NCBI GenBank assembly: GCA_023395615.1
Contig: JAEWYP010000081.1
Location: 1 to 19,221, forward strand
DNA: 19,221 nt
Source: Bacillota bacterium
GTDB lineage: Bacteria; Bacillota; Clostridia; Christensenellales; Aristaeellaceae
Direction: 5' to 3'
Shown here: in pieces, positions 6,652 to 15,018 of the stretch
Numbering within the stretch: the stretch's first letter is position 1
Layout: every line of letters begins with the position of its first letter
The notes under the pieces: model-generated
Told to the model about the DNA's origin: nothing
Seen by the model: the letters and a program-made list of their open reading frames with translations, nothing else
Databases searched by the model: none
Position numbers and translations under genes: made by a program

Positions 6652-7557
6652 TTACAGTACGCCCGGATACATGGCGGCATAGCCCGCCCGCTTCAGTTCC
6701 TCACGGATCACGGCGCGCTCCGCGTCGTCAAACCGGCGGCCCGGCTTTTCCACCTCGCCCACCTCAAACCCATGCAGCGTCAGCATATATTTGACCGTGG
6801 GGATTACGCCGTGGCGAATCACCACGGTAATCACATCGTTTGCCGCCTGCTGCGTTTCGCGCGCCCCGGCGATATCCCCGGCCTGATAGCGGTCCCAGAT
6901 AGTCCGGATCTGCGCGGGCATCACATTGTAGGTCGAGCCGATACCGCCGTCCGCGCCCATCACCAGGCCGCAGAGCAGCGTTTCGTCCGGCCCGTTGATC
7001 ACATTGATGTTGCCGCCATTCAGCCGCGTCAGCAGGTTCAGCTCGTAATAGCTGCTGCGCGTATACTTGAGACCCGCGATATGCGGCAGTTCCATCAGCC
7101 GCCCAAAGAAGCCGGTCAGATCGCTTTGTTTGAAATAGTGCTGCGCGTACACCAGAAACGGCAAATCCGTTATCGAAGACAGTTCGGCGTAATAATCGTA
7201 CAACTCATTCTCGGAATAGGCACAGGTTGGGGGCGGCGTGGCGGACAGTGCGTCCGCCCCGGCGGCTTTCGCCTGCAGCGCCAGGCGTTTGGCGCTTTCC
7301 AGGTTCGCGGCGGCAACATGCACCACGTTCTTCGCGCGGCCCGCGCTATGCCGGATGGCGGTTTCCACCAGTTCCATTCGGGCCGCCTCGCTCATCTGGC
7401 TGCCTTCGCCGGTCGCGCCGGTCAGGTAGAAGCCCTGCATGCCCTGCGCCATCTGCCAGTCCATCAGTTTGCATACCACGTCCCCGCGAATGTGGCCGTT
7501 TCCGTCCACCGGACTTACGAACGCCGAGTATACGCCTTTTACAATCTTGTTATCCAT
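6652..7557 (-). CDS. nanA: N-acetylneuraminate lyase-type class I aldolase (DapA/NanA family)
   Basis: Probably cleaves N-acetylneuraminate to N-acetylmannosamine and pyruvate (EC 4.1.3.3) through a lysine Schiff base. The 301-residue product has Lys164 in AGLKYTRSS, Tyr137 in LVYAQHY, Thr166, Asp191 and Glu192 in NGPDETL, and Ser208 in GGIGSTYNVM; these match the sialic-acid-binding positions of E. coli NanA nearly number for number. The pyruvate-binding motif is GATGEG instead of GSTGE, so the E. coli Ser47 equivalent is Ala48. AGGAGG lies 5-10 nt before ATG 7557. Neighbours are a CUT1 sugar transporter upstream and PIG-L and YhcH genes downstream, as in other sialic acid loci. A related 2-keto sugar acid aldolase is possible, but the residues favour NanA. 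Confidence 0.87.
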   Translation of the reverse strand: MDNKIVKGVYSAFVSPVDGNGHIRGDVVCKLMDWQMAQGMQGFYLTGATGEGSQMSEAARMELVETAIRHSAGRAKNVVHVAAANLESAKRLALQAKAAGADALSATPPPTCAYSENELYDYYAELSSITDLPFLVYAQHYFKQSDLTGFFGRLMELPHIAGLKYTRSSYYELNLLTRLNGGNINVINGPDETLLCGLVMGADGGIGSTYNVMPAQIRTIWDRYQAGDIAGARETQQAANDVITVVIRHGVIPTVKYMLTLHGFEVGEVEKPGRRFDDAERAVIREELKRAGYAAMYPGVL

Positions 7558-7601
7558 ATCGGTTCCTCCTTATCATGATCCTGTCGGGTTGTTCGCGCGG
7601 T

Positions 7602-8423
7602 TTACCCCTTCACACCGCCCAATGTGATGCCGCGTACAAAAGCTTTCTGGCAAAGCAAAAACACAATCAGCATCGGCAGCGTCGCAATAGCCGCGGCCAT
7701 CAGTTGCCTGCCCACGTTCGATATCTGCCCCTGCGAGAACGTCGCAATCCCGATCGGCACCGTCTGCAACGGCCGACTGCCGATCATGATCAGTTGCCAT
7801 AGGTAATCGTTCCACGTGGAGAAAAACGCGAAAATGGCCAGTGCACCCATCGCCGGAGCGCTGAGCGGCACCACAATGCTGATAAATTTGCGGATTTCAC
7901 CGCAGCCGTCCATATCCGCCGCCTCGATCAGCTCCGTGGGCAGGCCCTCCATAAACTGCCTGCACAGGAAAATGCCGAACGCGGGTGATACGCTGGTCAG
8001 GATCAGACCAATCATTTTATTGGTCAGTCCCAGGTTCATCGCCACCAGATAGTTGGGGATCAACAACATCTGCCGGGGCAACAACATGGTGGCAATCACC
8101 ACCGCAAACAGTACGTTGTGCCCCCGGAAACGCTTTTTCGCAAAGGAATAGCCCGCCGTGCCGGACACAAAAGCGGTCAGCAGCGCTACCCCGAGACTCA
8201 TCACCGTACTATTAAGCAGCCACTGGAAGATGCCGGACTTATCCAGCACATATTTCAGGTTGTTGGCGGTCGTGCGGATAAACGGGTTCAGGTCCGGAGG
8301 AACCATCGTAAGCGCCATCTGGTTTTTAAACGCGCCCACCAGCATCACGTAGAAGGGGAACAGAAAAATCAGAACCAGAAGGGTCAGCAGGATCACCTGC
8401 CCCCAGTGAATTTTCGTTTTCAT
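7602..8423 (-). CDS. Carbohydrate ABC transporter permease, MalG/CUT1 type
   Basis: A 273-residue inner-membrane permease with about six hydrophobic segments: a first helix near residues 9-31 and the last near 242-262. The EAA loop that contacts the ATPase is visible as ELIEAADMDGCGEIRKFISIVVPLSAP (about 181-207), and the C-terminus ends in GITLGGVKG as in MalG-type subunits. ATG 8423 has AAGGGGG upstream. Only 12 bp separate it from the partner permease, and 44 bp from nanA, so all are likely on one transcript. It probably imports a sialic acid or another acetylated amino sugar, judged only from the neighbours. No ATPase gene is present; CUT1 systems of Firmicutes often share an MsmX-type ATPase encoded elsewhere. 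Confidence 0.94.
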   Translation of the reverse strand: MKTKIHWGQVILLTLLVLIFLFPFYVMLVGAFKNQMALTMVPPDLNPFIRTTANNLKYVLDKSGIFQWLLNSTVMSLGVALLTAFVSGTAGYSFAKKRFRGHNVLFAVVIATMLLPRQMLLIPNYLVAMNLGLTNKMIGLILTSVSPAFGIFLCRQFMEGLPTELIEAADMDGCGEIRKFISIVVPLSAPAMGALAIFAFFSTWNDYLWQLIMIGSRPLQTVPIGIATFSQGQISNVGRQLMAAAIATLPMLIVFLLCQKAFVRGITLGGVKG

Positions 8424-8435
8424 GCTTTGTCCCCC

Positions 8436-9308
8436 TTAAAATTCCAGCGCATCCGCGCGCATCACGCGGAACTGGAGCGCCGCGATCACCGCGGTGATCA
8501 GGAACAGCATCACGCCCACTGCCGACGCGTAGCCGAAGTTGCCGTTGATAAACGCGCTCTTATACACCATCATCAGCAGGGTAGACGTGGTATTGTTGGG
8601 GCCGCCGCCTGTCATCAGGTAGGGCACGGCGAAAATCTGCAACATACCGATGGTGCAGGTAATCAGGATATAGGTCGTGACCGAGCGTAGCATAGGCAGC
8701 GTTATTTTGAAAAACAGTTGCCGATCCGTGGCGCCATCAATGCGAGCCGCCTCAAAATACGACGCGGGGATGTTGCCGATACCCGCCGAGTACAGGATGA
8801 TCGGCTGGCCCATCGTATAGCTTAAAATCAGAACAGCCAGCAGCGGAATGGCTTTCGCCGGGTCATCGAACCAGGAAACGGGCGTAAGCCCCGCCATTTG
8901 AAACAGGTTGGCCAGCAGGCCGAAAGAGGGAGCGAAAATGAAGTTCCAGACCACAACCAGCGCCACCTGACTGGTGATGGTAGGCAGGTAGAAAATCGCC
9001 TTGAAAACGCCGCTGGTACGCTCCCGAAACTTGGTAATCACGTTGGCAATCCACAGCGAAAGGCACACCGTAAGCGGCAGAAGGATCGCCGCGTAGCACA
9101 GCGTAGCCGAAATGCTGCGCGCAAACGCCTCGTCCCGGAAAATCTGGCGGTAGTTCTCCAGCCCGGTAAACACCTGACGCGTCAGGGTATAATCGTAGAG
9201 CGACGCGCCGAAGCCATAGAAGAAGGGATAAATCGTAAACACCAGCAAAAACACGAGCCATGGCAGGAGGAACATATACCCCCATTTTTCTTTCATCAGT
9301 CGTTTCAC
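8436..9308 (-). CDS. Carbohydrate ABC transporter permease, MalF/UgpA/CUT1 type
   Basis: A 290-residue membrane permease. It has a cytoplasmic start (MKRLMKEKWGYMFLLPWLVF), about six membrane segments, and the EAA loop SYFEAARIDGATDRQLFFKITLPML (about 191-215). The motif PYLMTGGGPNNTTSTL following it is characteristic of MalF/UgpA-type subunits. The start at 9308 is a GTG with AAAGG about 10 nt upstream; an ATG four codons later (9296) lacks a ribosome binding site. It pairs with the downstream permease to form the membrane channel for the solute-binding protein encoded 258 bp upstream. The long gap to that gene contains a strong hairpin. Confidence 0.94.
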   Translation of the reverse strand: MKRLMKEKWGYMFLLPWLVFLLVFTIYPFFYGFGASLYDYTLTRQVFTGLENYRQIFRDEAFARSISATLCYAAILLPLTVCLSLWIANVITKFRERTSGVFKAIFYLPTITSQVALVVVWNFIFAPSFGLLANLFQMAGLTPVSWFDDPAKAIPLLAVLILSYTMGQPIILYSAGIGNIPASYFEAARIDGATDRQLFFKITLPMLRSVTTYILITCTIGMLQIFAVPYLMTGGGPNNTTSTLLMMVYKSAFINGNFGYASAVGVMLFLITAVIAALQFRVMRADALEF

Positions 9309-9566
9309 GGCAGTTCAACCTTTCCATTGTTGGGTTTGCGGTCGGGCTTTCCGGCGCGGCGTTCCCCACGCGGTATGCGCCTGCGGCGTTCCGTGGATTG
9401 ATAACTATATCAATTTTTTCGTATGGCAAAGCAGGCTGTCGGGTTTTCCGCGATTTGCGGTTTGCCCCGTAGCCCGGAAATCGTCGTACCCTGCCCGGAA
9501 CGGAGACCGACCGGAGAAACAGACGTTTCGTTTCTCCGGTCGGTCCGTATACGTTACCGGGTTTGA
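9309..9566 (-). other. Long intercistronic spacer between binding protein and permease genes
   Basis: 258 bp without a convincing gene inside an otherwise tight operon. It holds the 15-bp stem-loop at 9505-9545 and a TTGATA-N4-TATCAA inverted repeat at 9398-9413. No good promoter in the minus direction is seen, so the downstream permeases probably depend on read-through past the hairpin. Confidence 0.5.
9505..9545 (-). promoter_or_regulatory. Strong stem-loop after the binding-protein gene
   Basis: Perfect 15-bp stem GACCGACCGGAGAAA / TTTCTCCGGTCGGTC with an 11-nt loop, starting 21 nt after the solute-binding protein stop. On the minus strand it is followed by TCCGTTCCGGG, without a T-run, so it is not a classic terminator. 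Such hairpins after binding-protein genes commonly protect the upstream mRNA and lower expression of the permeases. Confidence 0.7.
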
Positions 9567-10916
9567 TTATTCCGCCAGTTTTTTCGCAATCAGTTCATTG
9601 CCGGCCGTTTCCCAATCGGCCATCATCTGGTCAATGGTCTTTTCACCGACGTAGTATGCCTGCAATTGCGGGTAGAAAGTATCGCGCAGGTCGGACCAGT
9701 ACCCTTCCAGCACGCCCATGGTGGAATCGGAATATTTTGTGGCGCTCTGCGCGGCGCGGGTTGCCTGTTCGTTGAAGCTGTCGCTGCCGTAATCCACGAT
9801 CAGGTCCTTGAGCACGGAGGGCGACCCGGTGTTCACCCACAGTTCAGAGTTCAGCTCATCCATGGACAGGAAGGCTTCCAGCACTTTCTGGGCCGCGAGG
9901 ATTTTCTTTTCGTCGCCGCTGTTTTTAAATACGCAGGCGCCGGTGGAGCCCCAGCTCATCACATGCGGGTCGGCTTTGCCGTCGGGCGTGGGATACTCGT
10001 AGATGTCCACATCAAAGGGCTGGATATCGCCGCTGTCCACCTGCTGCTTTACCTTGGCGATTTCACCCACGCCGGTGTTTACCAGCATGAACGCCAGCTT
10101 CTGGCTGTACCAGTTGGGGCGAATGCCGTTGTCGATGGTCGTGGCGGCGCCGTCGGGCACCAGTTGTTCGTCAATCATGGTCTTAAACAGCCCCAGCGCC
10201 TGCCTGGTCTGGTCGTTGTTCACAGCCATGGCGGTATGGTCGGCGTTTAGGATGTTCCCGCCCGCGCTCATAATAAAGGAATAGTACACGGAATCGCTGG
10301 ATTTACTGCCGGCAAACAGCTGCGTGGCATAAATCCCCTGATCCTTACCTTTTTCCCGAACAGCGCGGCAGAAAGCCAGAAAGTCGTCGTAAGACCAGTG
10401 GGTTTTATCCTGCGGCAGCATGTCGTACAGCCCCAGAGATTTCACCAGCGATACGTTCACGCACATGTTGTAACCGGCGTTGATGTTCACCGGCAGATAA
10501 ACCAGCTTGCCGTTAAACGTGCCCATACCGGGGACGCTGTCGTACACCTTGCCCTGAATGAACGACTGCACATCGGTCAGTTCGGCTACCTGATCGGCGG
10601 CGATGGCGGGCATAATGCGCGTAGCCCCATCCAGCAGGATGTCCGGCGTGGCGCCGGTCGCCATGGAAACGGTGATCTTTTCGGGGCCGGCATCCCAGGT
10701 AAGCATCTCCGTATTCAGGATGATGCCGTATTCGTCTTTGACCTTCTGGGCCAGGTCCTTGCTCATCCGGTCGTCAAAGCCCTCATACTGGGGCATATAC
10801 CAGATGGTTACTTCCGTGCCTGTGAGGTCCGTGGTTTCCGCCGACGCGAAGGGGATGCAGGTGATCACGAGCATCAACGCCAACAGGGCGCAAAGGATAG
10901 AGACAGACTTCCTCAT
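9567..10916 (-). CDS. Extracellular solute-binding protein, family 1 (CUT1)
   Basis: A 449-residue sugar-binding protein that delivers substrate to the two permeases downstream. It begins with a Sec signal peptide, MRKSVSILCALLALMLVITC, ending in ASA|E at about residue 26, and continues with the mature start DLTGTEVTIWYMPQYEGFDD typical of family 1. There is a Cys20 but its context (VITC) is not a normal lipobox, so cleavage by signal peptidase I is more likely than lipidation. ATG 10916 has AAGGAGG 8 nt upstream; the 16-codon extension beyond it is unsupported. A candidate promoter lies at 10963-10991. The substrate is inferred to be sialic acid or a related sugar from nanA and yhcH; nothing in the sequence fixes it. 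Confidence 0.9.
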   Translation of the reverse strand: MRKSVSILCALLALMLVITCIPFASAETTDLTGTEVTIWYMPQYEGFDDRMSKDLAQKVKDEYGIILNTEMLTWDAGPEKITVSMATGATPDILLDGATRIMPAIAADQVAELTDVQSFIQGKVYDSVPGMGTFNGKLVYLPVNINAGYNMCVNVSLVKSLGLYDMLPQDKTHWSYDDFLAFCRAVREKGKDQGIYATQLFAGSKSSDSVYYSFIMSAGGNILNADHTAMAVNNDQTRQALGLFKTMIDEQLVPDGAATTIDNGIRPNWYSQKLAFMLVNTGVGEIAKVKQQVDSGDIQPFDVDIYEYPTPDGKADPHVMSWGSTGACVFKNSGDEKKILAAQKVLEAFLSMDELNSELWVNTGSPSVLKDLIVDYGSDSFNEQATRAAQSATKYSDSTMGVLEGYWSDLRDTFYPQLQAYYVGEKTIDQMMADWETAGNELIAKKLAE

Positions 10917-10962
10917 AGACCAAACCTCCTTGTTCGATTGCGGTTTCTCCGCTTGTGGGGTC

Positions 10963-10991
10963 ATTATACCGAAACCGGCGGAGGTTGTTTA
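10963..10991 (-). promoter_or_regulatory. Candidate promoter for the binding-protein/permease/nanA genes
   Basis: Minus-strand TAAACA (10986-10991), a 17-bp spacer and perfect TATAAT (10963-10968), about 40 nt before the start codon. A short palindrome GTTG-N5-CAAC (10985-10997) overlaps the -35 and could be a regulator contact. The AraC-type regulator encoded just upstream is the obvious candidate activator. Confidence 0.6.
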
Positions 10992-11044
10992 TCAACAAAA
11001 CTTCGGTTTTTTCGCCAACCGGCAGCGAAATATAGTGGAGTTTC

Positions 11045-12646
11045 TTAACCCTGTGGAGCTTTTGCATACCGGCGTGGGCGTTCCCCGGTAAGGCGTTTAA
11101 ACACCTCAAAAAAGTAGGATGGGTTGTTAAACCCTACGGCCAGCGCGACTTCCTCGGTTGTGCTGTCAGTCTCCGTCAGCAGGATTTTGGCATGGCGGAT
11201 GCGTTCCGCGTTCAGATATTCCGTAAAGGTCTGGTGGGTTTCTTCCTTAAACAGATTACAGAAATACGCCGTGGAAAGCCCCACATGGGCGCTCACCATA
11301 GACAGGTTCAATTCCGGCGAGGCATGGTTGTTTCGGATAAACGCCTTCGCCTCGTCCACCAGGCGGTGCCCATGATGCTGCCGCCGCTGCGCCAGCGCGT
11401 CCAGATATTGATCGGCAATCGCGCAAAGCGCCTCCTGCGCCATCACGATATCCTTACACTCCAGCAGCATCCGGTAAGGGTTCCCGTCAAAGATCTTCTG
11501 GTGCGACCAGCGCAGGTCCGTGGAGCAGGTCAGGATTTCCGAAAGTATCTTCATGCACTCCTGCTGTACGTATGAAAAATCCCCGCTGGATTCCGTCCAT
11601 GCCCGGTTGAGATAGCGGTACACGATCCGCGCGCTTCCCTTTCGATCCTCCGCCTTCAGGGCGGTGATCAACTGTCCCATTTCCCGGCCGAAGTCCGCTT
11701 CCAGCTCGTCCTGCCGCACATGCACGTTTTTGCTGCTCACCACATTGTTTCGCCCATAAATTGCCACGCTCTTTACCGCTTCCACGGCGTTGGCGAAGCT
11801 CTGGTGCAGCAGCGACAGGTTTGTAACCGCGTCGCCCACACCGGCCTTACACTCGATATGAAAGTAAAACCGAATCTGATCCTGTATCCGGATCAGCACT
11901 TCCTCCACCCGGTCTTCCAGCGGTTCCTTCTGCCCGCCCACCAGAAACACCAGCCTGCGCGACGCGTCCGTAAACGACACGCAGGTAAGCCCCTGCGCCG
12001 TAAGCTGAGTCTGCACCAGATTGCACAGGGCCAGCTGTATCTTCTCGCGTTCCGCGATTCCCACGGCAGCATAATCCGGCAGCATCGCAACGGCTGCATG
12101 GCAGGGCGAGGTCATCTCCAACTGCAATTTCGCCAGATGGTCGCGTATCTCGCTCTCGTCCTCCTCCTGCGGCTGCTGGATAAGGCTGTTCAGGTATCGT
12201 TCCCGCAAAATCGGCAGGCTCCGGCGCGCGATTTCTTCCAGTTCCGAAATCCGCGCCACCGTCGCGGTACGCGCCCGCAGACGGAGGATCGCGTTTCCCA
12301 GCGCCGTGTTCAGTTCGTTTTCATCCACAGGCTTCAGCAGAAAATCCACCGTGCCCAGCCGCATGGATTCCTGCGCGTAGCCCATAGTGGCAAAACCGGT
12401 AATCACCACAGCCTGCACGTCGGGGTCCTTCGCGTGAATCCGCCGGATCACTTCCAACCCGTCCACCAGCGGAATGTTAATATCGCTTACCAGCAGGTTG
12501 GGCCGGTATTGTTCGTACAGGGCCAGCGCTTCCTCACCCTCCCCCGCCTCGCAAACCAGATCCAGCTGCAGATCGGCAAAGCGGATCAACCGGCGCAGCC
12601 GTTCCCGAACCAGCGCGTCGTCATCCACGATCATCAATCGGTACAT
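11045..12646 (-). CDS. Two-component response regulator with AraC-type DNA-binding domain
   Basis: A 533-residue YesN-type regulator. The receiver domain (about 1-120) has the acidic pocket DDD at 8-10, the phospho-acceptor Asp55 in LLVSDINIP, Thr83 and Lys105 in LLKPVD. A long middle region (about 125-420) is usual for this class. The C-terminus has two helix-turn-helix motifs of the AraC/XylS type: LNLSMVSAHVGLSTAYFCNLF and the TTEEVALAVGFNNPSYFFEVFKR segment. ATG 12646 lies 9 nt after AGGAG and overlaps the kinase gene by 26 bp, so the pair is co-translated. The next gene downstream is the sugar-binding protein, the typical arrangement for a sugar-responsive activator controlling its transporter. 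Confidence 0.95.
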   Translation of the reverse strand: MYRLMIVDDDALVRERLRRLIRFADLQLDLVCEAGEGEEALALYEQYRPNLLVSDINIPLVDGLEVIRRIHAKDPDVQAVVITGFATMGYAQESMRLGTVDFLLKPVDENELNTALGNAILRLRARTATVARISELEEIARRSLPILRERYLNSLIQQPQEEDESEIRDHLAKLQLEMTSPCHAAVAMLPDYAAVGIAEREKIQLALCNLVQTQLTAQGLTCVSFTDASRRLVFLVGGQKEPLEDRVEEVLIRIQDQIRFYFHIECKAGVGDAVTNLSLLHQSFANAVEAVKSVAIYGRNNVVSSKNVHVRQDELEADFGREMGQLITALKAEDRKGSARIVYRYLNRAWTESSGDFSYVQQECMKILSEILTCSTDLRWSHQKIFDGNPYRMLLECKDIVMAQEALCAIADQYLDALAQRRQHHGHRLVDEAKAFIRNNHASPELNLSMVSAHVGLSTAYFCNLFKEETHQTFTEYLNAERIRHAKILLTETDSTTEEVALAVGFNNPSYFFEVFKRLTGERPRRYAKAPQG

Positions 12647-14405
12647 TCGGGTTCTCTCCTTCCGCAGGCAGGGTAATCATCACCTTCGTAAATTCCCCCA
12701 GCACGCTTTCAATCGTAAGTCCGTAACGATCCCCGTAACAGCTTTTCAGCCGCCGGTTCACGTTTTTTAGCCCGAAGCCGCCCTTCTCGGCGGGGAAGTC
12801 GCTGTTATCCAGATTGGCCATCACACTGCGGATGCTCTCCGCGTCCATGCCCAGGCCGTCGTCCGTAACGCTGAGCGCCACATAACGGCCGTCCTCAATC
12901 GTTTTGGCCTCGATACAGATGGTTCCGTCGTTCACCGAGCCCAGAAAGGCGTGCATGAACGAATTTTCCACAATCGGCTGCAACGTGGTGCGCATCACCG
13001 GCATATGCAGCAGGGGTTCCGGTATGTTCACCTGCAAATCAATCAGTTTGCCACGGCAGAGGCGTTGCAGTTCCATATACTTCCGCACATGCTCCACTTC
13101 CTGACCCAGTTCCACAAAAGTACCGCCGCGATGCAGCGCGATTTTGAAAAACCCGCTTAACTGCATCAAAATTTCTTCCGCGTGGCGGGTATCGTTGCTG
13201 GCCAGATACGCAAGCACCGAATCCAGCGAGTTATACAGCAGGTGCGGGTTGATCTGCGCCTGTAAAAAGCGCAGTTCGTAAGCGCGTTTCTCCTTCTCTT
13301 TCTGGGTCACCTCGGCCACATACCGCTCAATGTCGTCCATCAGCGTATTAAACGTCGATCCGAGATAGCGGATTTCATCCGGCCCGCCCACGTCGCAGCG
13401 CACCGAGAAATTGCCGTTGCGCGCTTTTTTCATGGCAGCTGCCAGTTTATGAACAGGTTTTACGATCCCTTTGGAAAGAAACACCGCCGCCAGCACCGAA
13501 CACCCCAGGATGAAGCCCAGCGCCGTAATCAGCATCCCCGAAAAACTGCTTTGCACCGTGTTGAGCACACCCGCGTCCGGCACGGCCACCAGCCAGGCCG
13601 ACAGTTGCGGGATCGGCACGCAGAAACGGGTGTCTTCCTGCGATACATAGTGCTGCGGCCCTGTGCTCTTTTCTGATTTGATCTCTTTAAAAAACGTCTC
13701 GTTGGCAATGCTCCGATTCTGGATCATTCCATCCGCGGCCGAAATCACGGTTCCCTCCGTATTGACCAGATAGCTTCCCTCACCGAAAAAACTGAACAGT
13801 TCACGGATGGCCTTTTCCTTAATTAAAACAAGCATCACAGCCGTATCATCGTGCGTGTCGGGGTTGTGAAGCTTGCGGATGTTAACAAGGCAATACTTAC
13901 CGGATAGAAAATCCTGTCCGAGCGAGGTCCAAACGGAGAAGTTCTCGATCGCGTCCATGGATACGCCGCGCTGCTGATAATAGTTCAGGCAACTTTCGTA
14001 GCTGTAGTAGGGGTATTGAATGGATCCGTTGCTGGAGATGCTGGCGCCGTCCCGGCGGAAAATGACGATATCGCCGATGGCCGGTTGTGCGTTCACGGCG
14101 CTGTACAGCGCATTTTGCATACTCCGCCGCGCATCCAGGCTACGGTTCTGTGGTTCCGTTTCCAGCACGTAGCTTTTCGCCTGCTCATTATAAAAACAGG
14201 AAAGCGCAGCGTTCTCGGTCGCCTTCAACAGGTTTGTAATGTTATTTTCCGCAATGTCCAGATTGCTGAACTGCAACGAAGCGTTCATGTTGACCGCTTC
14301 CCGGGATACCCCTCCAAACAGCCAGAAAAGCCCCGCCAGCGAAACTGCAGAAGTCATAACAAACAACAGAATTGCGATCCGGTTTTGAAGTTTCTTTACC
14401 CGCAC
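12621..14405 (-). CDS. Sensor histidine kinase, YesM/LytS type
   Basis: A 594-residue membrane kinase. It has a first membrane helix at about residues 8-28 (RIAILLFVMTSAVSLAGLFW), an extracellular sensor domain of about 260 residues, a second helix (MLITALGFILGCSVLAAVFL), a HAMP linker beginning KGIVKPVHKL, the His_kinase motif QINPHLLYNSLDS with phospho-acceptor His388, the N box PIVENSFMH, and ATP-binding motifs DDGLGMD and GGFGLKNVNRR. The frame is open to 14672, but a good promoter (14514-14542) lies inside that extension, so I chose GTG 14405, with GGCGGAG about 5 nt upstream. It overlaps the response regulator by 26 bp. The sensed molecule is unknown; the neighbouring transporter suggests a sugar, possibly via its binding protein. 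Confidence 0.9.
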   Translation of the reverse strand: MRVKKLQNRIAILLFVMTSAVSLAGLFWLFGGVSREAVNMNASLQFSNLDIAENNITNLLKATENAALSCFYNEQAKSYVLETEPQNRSLDARRSMQNALYSAVNAQPAIGDIVIFRRDGASISSNGSIQYPYYSYESCLNYYQQRGVSMDAIENFSVWTSLGQDFLSGKYCLVNIRKLHNPDTHDDTAVMLVLIKEKAIRELFSFFGEGSYLVNTEGTVISAADGMIQNRSIANETFFKEIKSEKSTGPQHYVSQEDTRFCVPIPQLSAWLVAVPDAGVLNTVQSSFSGMLITALGFILGCSVLAAVFLSKGIVKPVHKLAAAMKKARNGNFSVRCDVGGPDEIRYLGSTFNTLMDDIERYVAEVTQKEKEKRAYELRFLQAQINPHLLYNSLDSVLAYLASNDTRHAEEILMQLSGFFKIALHRGGTFVELGQEVEHVRKYMELQRLCRGKLIDLQVNIPEPLLHMPVMRTTLQPIVENSFMHAFLGSVNDGTICIEAKTIEDGRYVALSVTDDGLGMDAESIRSVMANLDNSDFPAEKGGFGLKNVNRRLKSCYGDRYGLTIESVLGEFTKVMITLPAEGENPNVPIDDRG

Positions 14406-14513
14406 ACAGACTCCGCCTTCCCCGCTTTCCTTTTTCGAAAAAGAGTATTCAAAAAACGCGCTTCGCGCCTGTATCGGCTTTATTGAAAAGCCCACGATTA
14501 CGCCATGGGAGAC

Positions 14514-14542
14514 ATTATACATCCCTGCCGCTGTGAAATCAA
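14514..14542 (-). promoter_or_regulatory. Promoter of the kinase/regulator operon
   Basis: Minus-strand TTGATT (14537-14542), an exact 17-bp spacer and perfect TATAAT (14514-14519). The predicted start near 14507 leaves about 100 nt of leader before GTG 14405. This also argues against the longer N-terminus of the kinase. Confidence 0.78.
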
Positions 14543-14784
14543 ATGATGCGGGCAATACATCACCATCATTTTCCGTTTCCCGGAAGTGTCCGCACGTTTT
14601 GTATTCATCTCCGGAGGGGTTCATTCGCCCTGTTCTCCTGAATGGTTCTTCTCTCGCAGTCATTTTTTCCAATTTTTCATAAAAAGTTGCCCTATCATTG
14701 TTATGTTTATAAATATATCGGCATCAATTTTATGCGTATTTACCATGGTTTTATCTTCCATTTCTATATTGATTCCGTCTATTT

Positions 14785-14802
14785 GTACGCACAATTGCGT
14801 AC
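14785..14802. promoter_or_regulatory. Palindromic candidate operator GTACGCA-N4-TGCGTAC
   Basis: Two perfect 7-bp inverted half-sites around CAAT, in an AT-rich region where such a GC-containing palindrome stands out. It lies about 140 bp upstream of the chvE -35 and 240 bp from the kinase promoter. The size fits a dimeric repressor or activator; the protein is not identifiable here. Confidence 0.5.
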
Positions 14803-14938
14803 TTATTGATGATTCAATTGTCACATTCGATGCCATCCCATTCCATGTTCAATTTCTTACTAAATGATTATTTTCTAATAGTTTTCAATATCTTCCGTTT
14901 CTTTTTTGTCTTTAATGGTTTAATTTTTTCCTTATATA

Positions 14939-14968
14939 TTGACAACGCCTCCGGCATCATGTTATTCT
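14939..14968 (+). promoter_or_regulatory. Promoter of the chvE-gguA-gguB operon
   Basis: Consensus TTGACA (14939-14944), an 18-bp spacer and TATTCT (14963-14968). The start codon at 15052 would be about 75 nt downstream of transcription start, with the 14987-15018 inverted repeat in the leader. Confidence 0.65.
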
Positions 14969-14986
14969 CTTTGCATATAGAGCACC

Positions 14987-15018
14987 GCAAATTGTTGTTA
15001 TACATTGCTACAATTTGC
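14987..15018 (+). promoter_or_regulatory. Inverted repeat in the chvE leader
   Basis: Perfect 9-bp arms GCAAATTGT (14987-14995) and ACAATTTGC (15010-15018), separated by 14 nt, between the promoter and the ribosome binding site. It could be a repressor operator just downstream of the start point, or an mRNA hairpin. AT-rich arms and the position favour an operator, as an inference. Confidence 0.5.

Noticed and set aside
9398..9419. TTGATA-N4-TATCAA plus T-run as a plus-strand terminator
   Set aside because: The stem is short and AT-only, and no plus-strand gene precedes it.
14449..14466. GCGC-GAA-GCGC followed by T residues in the kinase leader, as an attenuator
   Set aside because: The stem is only 4 bp, too weak to support a terminator call.
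14406..14672. N-terminal extension of the sensor kinase (89 extra residues)
   Set aside because: A near-consensus promoter lies inside it, it has no ribosome binding site, and the extra residues do not resemble kinase sequence. GTG 14405 leads directly into the first membrane helix.
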